The notes under the pieces: generated by a model
What the model was told of the DNA's origin: nothing
Database searches by the model: none
What the model saw: the letters and a program-made list of their open reading frames with translations, nothing else
Shown: piece by piece, positions 44,990 through 56,796 of the stretch
Layout of the letters: every line of letters starts with the position of its first letter
Position numbering within the stretch: position 1 is the stretch's first letter
Assembly: GCA_025449115.1 (NCBI GenBank)
Contig: JAHLKC010000037.1
Location: 62,001-126,000, forward strand
Source: Chytridium lagenaria
Lineage: Eukaryota > Chytridiomycota > Chytridiomycetes > Chytridiales > Chytridiaceae
DNA: 64,000 bases
Direction: 5' to 3'
Program-made: the position numbers and the translations under genes

Positions 44990-46255
44990 ATGCTCTTCTC
45001 TGTCGCTACCGCCCTCTCGCCGCCGTTGCATCCGTCAACGCCGCCATCGTCCCCACCACAGTCGTAAGTACCCACCCCCACTCCACATCCAACCAACATA
45101 AAATGTCATAGACCGCCATCCGCGCCATCGACTCCACCTCCACCACCCTCTCCCTCTCCCTCGACGTCACCATCACCCTCGACCCCCTCACCGACATCAC
45201 CCCCACAACCCTCCCCTTCACCTTCGGTTCCTCCACCGACCCGACCCTCACGTTCGGCACCGGCGTCCTCGCCGTGACCCCCAACGGCGTCGACTCCACT
45301 TCACCGCGGTCGCCAACGCGACATGGGCGCCAGCAGTGGGCGATGCCACGGTGGCAGCGAATGATGTGTTGTCGAAGTTTTGCTCGAATGCTGTGAGTGA
45401 GATTAGTGTGAGTCAGGAGGGGAGTGAGACGCCTTTTGTGGTGGCGGTGAATGGGGTTGGAGTGTCGATTGTGGAACAGTTGATTGTGTTTGTGACGTTG
45501 AGGACGCCTGTGACGAAACAGTCGCAGAGTCAGATTAAGGTGAGATATAGTTGCATTCTTTTTTTGGCCCTTTCATGGCTTGTCCTTCTGCGTTGATGAT
45601 AATTCCTTGACCAACTTCTCGCTTGAGGCTTCTTCACCTTCTTCAATTCCTTGTACTCCCTTCAATCTTACTCATAGTTCCTGTCCACTTTACACTTCCT
45701 TCGTCATTCCCTTCTCCAAATCTTCCTTCTTAATTTCATTCTCCAACCCCCTTTTTTTTCTTCATCCTCTTCTCCCCACATTTTCTCTTCAACCTCCTAC
45801 CAACCCACTCTCCTTTCTCCTTTCACTCAAATCCTTTAACCATCTATTCTCCTCTTCCTAACTTAAAAAACTTCCAAAAAACTCAACTAACGCCCCCACC
45901 CCCAGATCTTCAACCCCTTCCTCCTCCCCCTCACCTTCACCGGCCTCACCGCCACCGCCATCGCCCAACATCACCGTCAGCACCACAACCACCGACCTCC
46001 TCATCGGCACCATCACCCAAACCCCTCTCGGCGTCAACCAATTCACCGTCCCCCTCAATCCTCCTTCCTCACCAACAAACTCAACGCCGTCACCGTCATC
46101 AGTGTTCCTCAGACTGTGCATTGTTGGGGGCTTTCCAGAGAGCCGGGAACGCGCTCCCGGTGATGGCAAAGGCGAGCAGTCAGGTGTTGATTGGAGAGTT
46201 TCCGGCGGATGTCACTTTTGAACAGGTCATTCCGGCTAGCATTGGTACCAACTAG
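44990..46255 (+). CDS. Secreted DUF3712-type protein, copy 3
   Basis: The ATG at 44990 begins a signal peptide that becomes normal (MLFSVATAL.. AAVASVNAAIVP) once one base is added near 45014. After an intron (GTAAGT at 45064, acceptor near 45110) the sequence reads TAIRAIDSTSTTLSLSLDVT and LTDITPTTLPFTFGSS. After a shift near 45300, TVAANDVLSKFCSNAVSEIS and VSIVEQLIVFVTLRTP follow. A long T/C-rich intron (45540-45905) precedes IFNPFLLPLTFTGLTATA. The end (VMAKASSQVLIGEFPADVTF) stops at 46253-46255. Four or five single-base breaks. The domain pattern (NPFxxPLTFTGL, LNAVTVISVPQ) is of the same LEA2-like sandwich type as the two minus-strand neighbours, so this is the third member of a local family. 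Confidence 0.68.
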
Positions 46256-47001
46256 ATACTTTTTTTTTTGCAAAGTCGCCTTTTTTTTGGTGTGAAGGCT
46301 CTTGAACCAGGTTATGCAGGTTGGAATGCATTGGGGGATGGACTTTCTTATACGTTCTGGAACGTCTTTCTCTCTATTTTGTGAACGAACCTCTTTCTTT
46401 TTTAGTGATTGTGTTTTTTTTTCCATAATAAACCATGGTTTTCATATGGAATAACGTCTTTGATTGTTAGCTTGTGAATGCACATTATAAATGCATTCAC
46501 ATTATACACTTCTTTACGCGCTGTTAGCAATGACGCCACAGTTTATAACTCTAAAACCCCACATTCAGTACCTCTTATCTACCCTCCCCTGCAGCAGCGT
46601 ACGAACGCGTCTGTTATTTTTACACGTCAAACTCCCATTCCTGTTTGATTTAATGTTGGTTGCGCTTCTATAGTGAAGATGTTTTTTGTCATGTATCAAT
46701 TCTTTTCCCGCATGCGAGGTGCTACCTGTTCGAATTTGGAATTCGAAACGTAAATGCAGTTCTGATTGCTGGTCGTTGAACAATATTCAGAAATGATAAT
46801 ACGCCGTCGTTGACGTTATCGTTTCTAAGCTATCAGCGAACAAGAAGTATAAATCGCCAGCTAGCGGACAAAACTGTTTTCAGAAATGCTCCCATGCAAA
46901 CATATATAATGTTGTTGATGTTATCGTTTCCAAGCGATGGTATAAGTATTTTCAATGGTATACGATATTAATATATGGACAAGATGCCATCAGCTTATAA
47001 A
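46256..47001. other. Intergenic stretch with a short direct repeat
   Basis: 3' flanks of two convergent genes. Two imperfect copies of a ~55-base sequence (TTCAGAAATG .. GTYGTTGAYGTTATCGTTTCYAAGC) lie at 46787-46838 and 46880-46937. No gene supported. Confidence 0.5.
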
Positions 47002-50000
47002 TTAATCGAAGATAACCTCCACCTCACTATCATAATCATCCACATCCACCACCTCCTCCAGCTCCCCCTTTTCCATCCAAGCCACCTCACTAACCCCCTC
47101 ATCCTCCCTAACCCCATCATCCTCCCGCTGCACCTCATAAACCTCATTCCCCACTTTCGGTCGATACTCTTTCCCATCATGTATAGCAAACTTCCCATAC
47201 GCCTCCACATATTTCCTTGGAAACCCCATAGGGTACCGATTCGGCGGCACCCTATCCAAATGCGACAAATAAAACACATTTTCCTTTGGCGACGCAATAC
47301 CACTAAACAAAAACACTGCCCCACGAAACTCGGCATGATCAAACTGCGTCATCTCTTTACGATCCAATCGACCCATCAAAACATCCCCATGGATCAACAC
47401 CTGCGCGTCACATAATTTTTGTCCAGTGCGTGCATTCTCACGGATACCGTCGAGGTAGGCGAGGTTGGTGAAGAAGGCTTTGGTGAGATGATCGAGAATA
47501 AATGCGATTTGTTGGAGATTCCCCATCTTGGCCGCATCCACAGGATCAAAGAGAGATGAACCAACAAAGTCGTTGGTGTGGGATTTTTGCATCCCCTTTT
47601 TATCCTTCTTCTCCTCCCTATACGATATTTTCACATCATCAATCCAAATCTCATCCAAATTCATCTCATCCCCGCTATCAATCAAATAATAATCCTCAAC
47701 ATCATCCACCTCCGCTTTCGGGCTCAACCCACCGCCGTCCCCCTCCCCATATTCATCCCACGCAACCTGATTCCAATCCTTTGCATCAAAAAAACCATTC
47801 AACACTCGGCACCTCCCACAACCCTCCTCCTCATATACCCCATAACATCCTCTGCGCATTTTCTGCACCTCCTCAAAATCCCCATTCCTCACAAAAAAAG
47901 TTCTACAAAACATCCTCCGTCTCCGTCCCGTCTCCAACCGTCTCCACATCCAATACACATTCAACTTACATATCGTCGCAGGGAGCGACAACAGTTCCGG
48001 CGGACATCCAATCTCCTCAGTCACACCCTGCATGGTCTTTGTGTAAGAGAACGCGGGCTTGAAAACTTCGCGTGACGTTGACAGCGTGGAAGGCCGCGAT
48101 GATGGTGCAGTGTTCTTTGAGTTTAGGGGTGGTGGCTTTGCATCGCCAGACGTCGAGGAGGAAACGGGCGGTTTGGGCGCGAACGTTGTATCGGCCTAGA
48201 TCCATAGCGATTTTGCCGTCAGGGGTGACGGTGTGGCGGTTGTCGTGGGCTTCGATGAACCCGCAGTCTTCGAGAACTTCAAGCGTCCAGGAGATTTCTT
48301 CGTCAGAGGGTCGTGTGAACCAATCGAACCCGTCGACCGTTTCGTACATATCGATGATACCCAGGAGCATGTAATCGAGCTTATAGAAATAAAACCAGAT
48401 TGACAATCAACAAAGTGTTATGTAAAGTACATAAAAAAAAGAGATAAAATAAAAAGAGCCGAGAGTCATTGAGAAAGTACAAAAATACAAAATATACCTG
48501 TTCTGGGTTAGAAAAGATCTGCTCTGGAAAAGATTCCCCCTCTTCAAACGAATAAAGACGATAGCATTTCCCAGGTCCGAGCCTCCCCGCCCGCCCTTTC
48601 CTCTGCAAGGCTGATACCTTTGTCGTCGACAATATCGACGTCCTCTGCACGTTCATGATCGGCATATACGTCACGGAGAACCTCAATCCGGTATCAATGA
48701 CATACCCGATGCGCGGGAACGTCAAACTGGTTTCAGCAATATTAGTGCAGAAGATGACTCGTCGCGTGCCATCGTATCGTAAGGCTTTTTTCCGTTCCTG
48801 TTCGAGTCTTTTTAGTTCTTCACGTCGACGAACGCGTTCGTCGTCGCGTTCTTTTCGCTTTTGCTTTCGATTTTTTTTTGGGCGATGGTGGTTTGATGGG
48901 AGTGCTTGGATCAGAAAGGTCTGCAAAGAAATAAGTATCATGCTGCCACATAATGCAAAAAGCGAGTGAAATAGGTAAAATCGAAAGAGTAATTACCATC
49001 TTCAGGGATTTGAATAACTTCCTTAATTACAATCATTTCCAAGTCATCATCGTCATCAGTGATCTATTACAAAAAAAACCGGTGGTCAAGAACGCATCCA
49101 CCGAATTGAAAAACAAAAGGTGTAGAAATTATAAATATACCTGTTTATGCCCTTGTGATTCATCAGCACCTGCAACCGCCTTCCCCCTATTCATCCCTAC
49201 GTCAAGCGAGTCCTCGATCGATGTCGTAGCCTTTCCATCCACACTCTTCTCGTCATCACTATCCAACAAAATCATACCATCTATCTCCATCAAATCCGTC
49301 ATCGGCTTCCTCACAACTTCCGTGTCGCTATCGCTATCAAGATTGATAACGCCACCGTCAACACGGACCAAAGGGTTGGAGAGTATGCTCCCGCTTGGGT
49401 GATGAAAAAGGTGCAGAGGAGGAAATTGGACCGTTTCGCGTTGGTGATAAAGGCGTTGCAGCGCTGGAGCGGCGAGAGAAAGGGGCTTTCCGTTGGTCAT
49501 GTTGAAGGTTACTCTGAATGGCGTTCATCTTCATCGACCAAATCAATCGTTGATATAACGTCCCGGGGTTTACGCGTTGGGTTGGACACATCTTTCACAA
49601 AACAGGATTAAATTGCGCTGCAGCAGAATACACTAATCTTACCATTAATAATACGGGAGAGGGTATCATTAAGGCTATTCCCTTTACAGACGAAAGTAGG
49701 TGTTAGCAAAGCCAGACAAATTTAAACCGAATCGCACCTTCTCCAGCCCAAATCCCTTTATCCCCAAACACATCCTTCACACCTCCCTCAACATCACTAT
49801 CCCCTTCTTCCGCTGCAGCCGCCCTCCTCTGAATCTCCCCCCACTCCTCAATCCGCCCTCTCTTCAAGATAAACCTTTTATCCTCATCAGGCACCCCTGA
49901 ATGCAACCCAAACGCGAAAATGTTCCGCGCGGCGTCCCCAATCTTTTGTCTCGCGCGTTCTGAAAAGAGGGCGGCGCAGTCTTCAATGGGTTTAGAGAGG

Positions 50001-53000
50001 GGGAGAAAGACGAGAATGTCGGGGTTGTCGTCCATGGGCGTCGTGGTGTGGAGCTCGAGGGCTTTTTCGATGGCCAGGGAGGTGTAGGTCATTTCGTCGG
50101 TGGAGAGGGAGCCCTCATAGAATTCTTCGATAGGGTGGCTTCGGCCGCTTACCTGAGGGAAAGAAGAAACGCGGAAAATAAATTAACACAGATAAACCTT
50201 TGCCAGACGCAAAATTATATGAACATATAAGGCGACTAAAAGCGATATAATTTTATCAAGAGCATTGTTGAAAGAAAACAATGATTGTACAAAGGAGCAT
50301 AACGTCTCCAGAAAAACTCAAACAGAGCGCCAAAAACGGAAATCTTTAAACGTACCTCAATAACGTCACACTTCTCAAAAAACCCAGAAATCTTATCCGA
50401 ATCCACCATGGCCGACATCAAAATCACCTTCAACTCCCGATTGACCTTCAAAGCCTTCCTGACGATCGAAAACAAAAAGTACAATTCTGGTGAATCCTCA
50501 TGCACTTCATCCAAGATAATGACCGAGTAATTCATAAACATCGGGTCCATCCTCGCATAATGCAATAAAATCCCATATGTCGTGCAATTAATGATGGTTT
50601 TATCTTTGTTGACCCTTGCGCGGGATCTTCCGATATGCGAACCAACAGCTTGACCCAGCATTGTATCTCTAGATTGAGCAAGACGTTCGGCGAGGAGAGG
50701 GTGGCCTGACGACGGGGTTGGGCAACGATGATGGGTTTGGAGGGAGTTAAGCGGCCTTGGAAGAAAAGCTCGTTGGCGATAAAGTGGGGAATGCAGGTGG
50801 ACTTGCCGCTCCCTGTTGCGGAAAGGACGAGAGCAACTTTGAGATTCGGACATAAATTGCATAAGCTTCGTACGGGACTCGTAAATGGGGAGCCCGCTGT
50901 CAGCGAGAGTTTAGATATAATGTATAAAGAAATCTTATAACCTTTGGAACATCCATAACTCCATATGCAAAATGACACCGGTATCAACAATAAGCTGAGG
51001 ATCCAATGGCCTTATTTTCCCCTCCAACACGTCCCTACACTTAATCACATCTGACAAAGCCGCATGCCGTTCCTTCATCTTCTCCCACCGTCCCTTAACC
51101 TTCTTTAAGTCTTCCACAGCAGCAAGCCCCTCAGTCATTTTTTCCTTCAACTTCCTCTCCTCGTTTTTCAACTCCTCTAATTTCTCCGTCTCCGCCCAAA
51201 CTTCCTCAGGCTCATACAGTTCCGTCAAGACTTCCTCAACTGCAGCCTTTTCCAAGAGAATCTGCTTATACCGAATCATGGCATGAAACGCATGATTCTC
51301 CTGCATTTCGTCAATGACGTTCTTCAACTCAGCCTCAGCGACCGCAACCGCTTTCGAACATTCCACCACCGTTTCAATACTTAGAAACCGGTTGAAACGT
51401 TCCAGAACTCCCTCATCAAGTATCCCATTGACCATGGGTGAATCCGTGATAAGTCGTTCAGCAAGTCTCATAACCTTCACCGCTAAGTCAATATTCTCCC
51501 TCGCCTCTGGTGGTCGAAACGTGACCATAAACTCCGCATCCTCCCATGTCTTATCTTCATCCCAGCTCATCATAAAAAAGTTCCAAATCGACATGACGTA
51601 TTTCTTCTGTCTCGCTTGAAACTCTATCACATTATTCGACATTCGAATGCACTCGTGCAGTAACAAGTCGATCTCGGTGATGAAGATGTGCGACCATTTA
51701 CAATTTGTTTCTGGATGGCTTTGATGAGAGATTCTACGTCGAGATCCATGTCGTCGACTCCTGCTGAGAACAGCGCGTTGAGAATATTGGTGAGCTCGTC
51801 ACGGGTGAGTTGAGTGCGGGGGGTAAGAGCGGGTGGAGGGCTGATTCTTCTTGGAACTCAAATTTTCGGAGTTCAACGAAAAGAGAGTCGACTTGACCGA
51901 TGAGGGCATCGTTGGATGTTTTAGATGTAAGACGAGCAATAAGGTTGGTTTTATTTCGAGGGGCAGGCTCCTTATACCTTCCTTCTTGAGCTTCAAAATA
52001 AAAACATGAGAAACCTCACATTGTATTATAACGCACACACCTATAATCCCTAACCTCAAGGCCGTCGCCTGTATGCCCGCCTTCAAAACATCAGGCCGAT
52101 AATCAAATGCCTCACATTCAACCAACTCCGACATTATCCTCCTATCCCATATAACCAGAAAAGTATCCCCATCCAAATCCCCTCCACTGCACATATCTGC
52201 AGCAGGTCTCAATCCCTCCGTCGAAAATACAATCACATCCATCAATCCATTCAGAGCCTCACATGGAACCGCGTTTAAAATCACAAGATCTCCCGGGTGA
52301 TAACAGGGATTTCTCACCACACAAACAGGCCCTGTAACAGTCTTGAAGTTTCCAGCGGTTGAGACTCTCACGAAGCATTCGCCAGCTTTCAACAGCCCAC
52401 ACGAATCAGCTACCCCATACAACCGTCTCGAGTCATAAAGAGGTAAAAACACCCTTCTCATTCGATCTCTCGCCCCCATACTCTCAAATTTCGCCAGGAA
52501 ATCATCTCCATGATCATGCAAACTCAACGGCACATTTCCCAGTCCGCCTGAAGGAAGTTCGGTACGGACGTATGACTCAGATTTAGACCAGCGGGAAATT
52601 TCAGATGCTTGAAGGGATTTAAGGTCCTCCCAGATCCGCCGCATAGGCTCTTTACGTATTTCTGGCGGCTTGCGAAGAGCTTCGAGCAGACGCTGAAGTT
52701 CGCTGTGACGGCCCCGGATAAAGAGGTAGTCGATAGCATTCCAGATGTTGATCGTCATGTACATGACGGATGTTTTGTATTGTTGATCTCAGAGCTAGCA
52801 AAACCTACCACATTTAGGACCGATTAGTTTGCTCTTTAGTAAAAAAATGAAAGGAAAGCGTTTGAAGTATTACACAGACTTACGTTAAAGCTCACGCCCC
52901 TCTCCAACAACAGCGTGATCACCTGAGCGTTTAACATTCCACAAGGTTCTGCCTTTGAATACCCCAAAACTGCCATATACAATCTTGACCCATCCAGCGC

Positions 53001-54595
53001 CAGCTTCATCGCCCCTTGATTAAGCTCTTTCACCCACAACTCTCCAACATCCCGATCTGCTAATCCTTCCAACCGTCCCTTTCCTCCCTCCATATCTGGA
53101 TCTCTTACCAACAGCTTCCTCATACTATTTCTTAAAACAACCGTTCGTGGCGACAAACCCACATCCACCACCAATACCCCCTTCACTCCTGGCAATCGAA
53201 CCTGAAAAACACTCGGCATCCTCCCGCGGCCTCGATATTTTGCCCAAACTCACCCGCCAGATCCACGCTAATCCGTCCACATCCATCCGTGAAACAATAT
53301 CCGTTCCTCCCCACATCGTCTTCAATAACTATTTTGACTTTGCTCACCACCAGCGTCGGTCGATCCAGTAATTGAAGAACAGGGACGAGTATTTGGTGAA
53401 TTTAGCGGTGGATGCTATCATTCCTAACCCCGTTATCCCCATCATCGCATCCAGCAACCCCCTCGGTACCATCACGCATCCTCTTGATTCCTCAAGTGCC
53501 CTCTCGTATACGTGAAGAACGCCCACTTTTGAAACCCTTTATGAAGAAAACTCCTATATGCCTCAAGATGCTCCTCATTCCCCGAATCCCCATCAAACCG
53601 CACGTAAATAAACTGTTCCCCGCTCGTGAAAAACCGCGACGCCATGCATGTGGGCGGTGAGCCACGGAAAGCGGTGCGGATGTATTCGGTGGTGACGGTG
53701 TAGGGCATTGGAGTAGGGTTGTTGAGGGGGTAAACGGACGTACAGGTTTGACTGCTATCATGTGAGAGAGGTTGCGTTGGGGTTTGTAAATGGAGTTGAC
53801 TGATTTTCCGCCGCGCATCGGTGGACCACTACGGGGATAATCATCGCGAGCTCCGATGGGACTAGGTTCAGCCGGTTTGGTTGGAGATGGAATTCTTAGG
53901 ATGCTTTGTTTGATGAACACGTTGGGTGTAGTATGGTTTACGGTAAGGATTTCATCGATATCCATTGCTGACTCTGTCCTGCTTTGAAACTCTTTCTCGT
54001 TGTAACGGTTCTTCAAGCCTTTATGCGGTAATCCAGTTCGGCTTTGAGAAATCTGAATACCTTCTCGCATACTCTGCCAACTTGAGTTGGGGTTTTCCGA
54101 AGACGATGAGTCGTAGGCGCCGTTGATGCCTTACCCATAATCGTACTCTGATCATAGCGAGGTTTCTTCAGCGGGCGGCCCAGGTTGGATGATGCGGAAT
54201 CAATGCGACGCTTATTTTCATTAGGCTGGGTGAAGACAGGAGGCTGGAGGATGAGGCCGATGCTGGGGCTTCATCTCCGAACTTGTGCAGCATGGCCTTC
54301 GCCAGTGACGTTTGTTTGAGTACTTTTTGGCGTCACACTAAAAAGATTACGTGTCAGGCATATTCACCAAGTTACTTGCCCTTCAAAACATAAAAAAAAG
54401 GCAGGCGAAAAGATAGATGGTGTGTTTAATAGGACGTCGACAGCAACAGCATAAAATAAAGCATTCCTGGAGTTGAACTTTATCGATTCTAGCATATTGA
54501 AAAAAGCAAAAAGGGTATACTTCTTGAAGTGTTCCATCCGTTATGGTAATCGTGTCTTTTTTCCCCACCTCTGGCACAATTGAAGGAGCAAACAC
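47002..54595 (-). CDS. RNA-dependent RNA polymerase fused to a DEAH/RHA-type RNA helicase
   Basis: Cellular RdRP of the QDE-1/RRF-1 type (copies single-stranded RNA to dsRNA in RNA silencing). N-terminus (54595 to ~53750): low-complexity, with a bipartite NLS-like KRR..KKPR at 54157-54213. RdRP core: FIYVRFDGDSG, HKGFQKWAFFTYTRGHLR, FTDGCGRIS (53267-53293), SVFQVRLPGVKGVLVVD, LNAQVITLLLERGV, NPCYHPGDL, catalytic DLDGD (52165-52179). A coiled-coil linker (51660-50990) follows and reads, via an intron at about 50893-50940, into a helicase: SGLPIYESRTKL, GSGKST (~50797-50814), DEVH (50500-50511), SAM, DILVFLPL, NIAETS, QRKGRAGR (48582-48605), winged helix (48390-48100), OB-fold-like end. At least six single-base breaks. 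Start codon uncertain. No gap, promoter or stop beyond those breaks separates the two halves. Confidence 0.82.
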
Positions 54596-55222
54596 CCAGA
54601 CTACATTTTCGTTGCGGGGAGGAGGGCGTGGGAGGGGGTTAAAAGTTTGACTCTAATGGGTGCATCGATCGACTTTAGATTTACATTGATCCGTCCTTAA
54701 TGGAATGTGCGGCGATGGATGAGATGGATTAAATGGATATGTAGAAGTCGTATGTTTCTCACGGTGTCAAGTTTCTCAAAGGAAGCAAACAGATAGCTGC
54801 ACAATACAAGCCGTGGACCTGCATTCTACAGCTGTAAACATTGAGAAGTGATCGTTGCAGGACGTGGGATCTTGTGGATTGTTTGACGGTGACGGTGTTA
54901 AAGCCATCTGTTACATTGTATCAAGTGGAAGCAGGCGGAACAGTATCTATTTAAAATAGAAATACTGCACGTCACAACTTCTTCTTTAATACTTCGGCAT
55001 GCAGAACTTGAATCGCTTAATATTCGCCTTTACGTGTGTGCTGTTTTATGCGCAAGGACGAGACAGTTCAAAGTCATCAAAAGTCACAAAACAGCACCTT
55101 TTTGGCCAGTCTACCCAATACCTCATAGGTTTGTGGTTATAGGGTGAAAAAAGATTTGAGAAAGAGTATGAGAGGGATGAAGTCGATGCAATATTCGTGT
55201 GCGATATTATAATAAATGGTAT
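54596..55222. other. 5' flank of the RdRP-helicase gene
   Basis: No gene on either strand. The exon coding FAPSIVPEVGKKD is open upstream to about 54640 without an ATG, so the true start may lie in an unrecognised exon here. Confidence 0.45.
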
Positions 55223-56721
55223 CTAATACATGTCGCGTCTATCTACACAAATCTCCACACACAATTCACCTCCCTCCTCTTCCTCTCTTCACCATCACTA
55301 TACACGATCCAAAATCCTTCCCCTTCATCAAACTCCTCATCTTCCGGTATCTTAAACCACTTAACCATTCCGCCAACCACATCCGTACACATCATATTAG
55401 CCCGTCCGACATCATCAAACAAGTCTCATCGTCGCTTAGAAACATTTTTTTGGGTGAAAAAACTCCACCGTCAGGTACCTCAACTCTTTCAACCCAAACG
55501 CTCTCAAGTGTCGCCAACGCGTAGCACTCGATGGAAGCATACGAGTTCCACGGCCCCCCTCACAACGAGCAGATGAAACCTCGTCATCGCCAATCGCATT
55601 TTTGTATCCACACCCATTCCCCCGTACTCGGTATACCTCCTCTCAAAGTGCCATCCAACCAAAAAACCAACACCTCACCACTCGCCTTCCTCGCGGCAAC
55701 CATATGCTCATTCATTACAGGATTATCCAAAAACATATCATTCCCCACAAATCCCTTCAACCATCTAAACCTCTTTTTTGACGCTTCTTCAAGTCCACCT
55801 CCAGTTGATCATCCTCCCCAGTAAACCATAGCTGCAACGTCCCGCCACAACAACCCCGTAAAAATCCCCACAAACCACCCCCTCCCCCGGATTTCTCATA
55901 AGCCTTAAAGCCTCCATCCCCGCCGGTCCCTCTATCACAGCAACCTTCGAAATCGCAAATCCATGATCTCAACCAAAAGCGTCATCGTCCCCTCCTCCAT
56001 AATCTCACCGGAAACCTGCCATGGTGTCTAACAATCGTATCCCCAAGCGGACCGTATGATAACACATCCAACGCAACCACTCGTGTGAGACGAGGTCGAA
56101 CATCGGCGAGGGCGAGTGCTAGAATCTCGCCTGTCCCGGATTGTGGGTGGGTTTGTAGGTAATGAGCGACAGCTAGCGTTGTTCCTGTTGGGTCGTCGTA
56201 GGAGTCAAGCCTTCAGTTGATTCCCGTCGAATTGGCATGTGAAAAATATTGGAAGTTGAGCCGATCGTGTTCATGACACCAAGGATGCGACGATCGTCCC
56301 ATGATACTCCTTCAGGTGGTGGGGCATTAAGGACGACATGATGGTATGTGCTTCAAGCTTTTCAACGTTTTTAAAGCATTTCATAGCGCTATACGACCAA
56401 AGCATGTGGAGTTTAAGAAGCTCCGCCATGTCTCATGTGGTAGTTTACGGGGTATGAATCTCCTAGGTATCCCTTCGTTAGTTTACTTGCGGCAGCGACG
56501 AGATGTTTGAAAACAGCAATATCATTTGAATGGACGAGATGGAAAGTGTGACGACAGAGAATCTGGATGGACCGGACGGTGTTGAGAGATGTGATGTGTT
56601 CTAAGACTTTGAGAATGAGCTCTCCGGGAAGTCGGGCATCGTCCATGTCTTCAATTTCCAACGAAAAAGTTTGAACGATACTTAATAGGCAGTTGCTTTC
56701 TTTATTGCTTTGGATATCCAT
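55223..56721 (-). CDS. F-box-like protein
   Basis: Likely substrate adaptor of an SCF ubiquitin ligase. The ATG at 56721 is followed by an acidic start and the F-box-like segment DARLPGELILKVLEHITSLNTVRSIQILCRHTF at residues 27-60 (Leu-Pro start and spaced Leu/Ile/Val of the motif). The rest is readable on the same strand in shifting frames: HMRHGGAS.., GNDMFLDNPVMNEHMVAARK, GEVLVFWLDGTLRGG, WVWIQKCDWR, LATLESVWVERVEV, and an end at EICVDRRDMY (stop 55223-55225). No leucine-rich or WD repeats are evident; the C-terminal part is not recognised. At least four breaks make it the least certain of the long genes, and it may be decaying. It starts only 75 bases downstream of the CASP gene stop. Confidence 0.55.
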
Positions 56722-56796
56722 CCTGCATCGCCACTACTCCCGGGTTCGCCATGTTCGCCTGTGCGTGATCTGCGCACCGGAGTGAGAAAAACATAT

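Noticed and set aside
46725..46760. GTTCGAATTTGG as a tRNA B box
   Set aside because: No A box, no acceptor stem or anticodon arm can be drawn around it; it is part of an AATTC palindromic stretch.
47502..48075. Pro/His-rich plus-strand frames
   Set aside because: Antisense of the helicase C-terminal coding region, which is open over 340 codons on the minus strand.
52165..53300. Integrated viral RNA polymerase
   Set aside because: The DLDGD and FTDGxGRIS motifs belong to the cellular two-barrel RdRP family, and the gene has spliceosomal introns and a host-type helicase partner.
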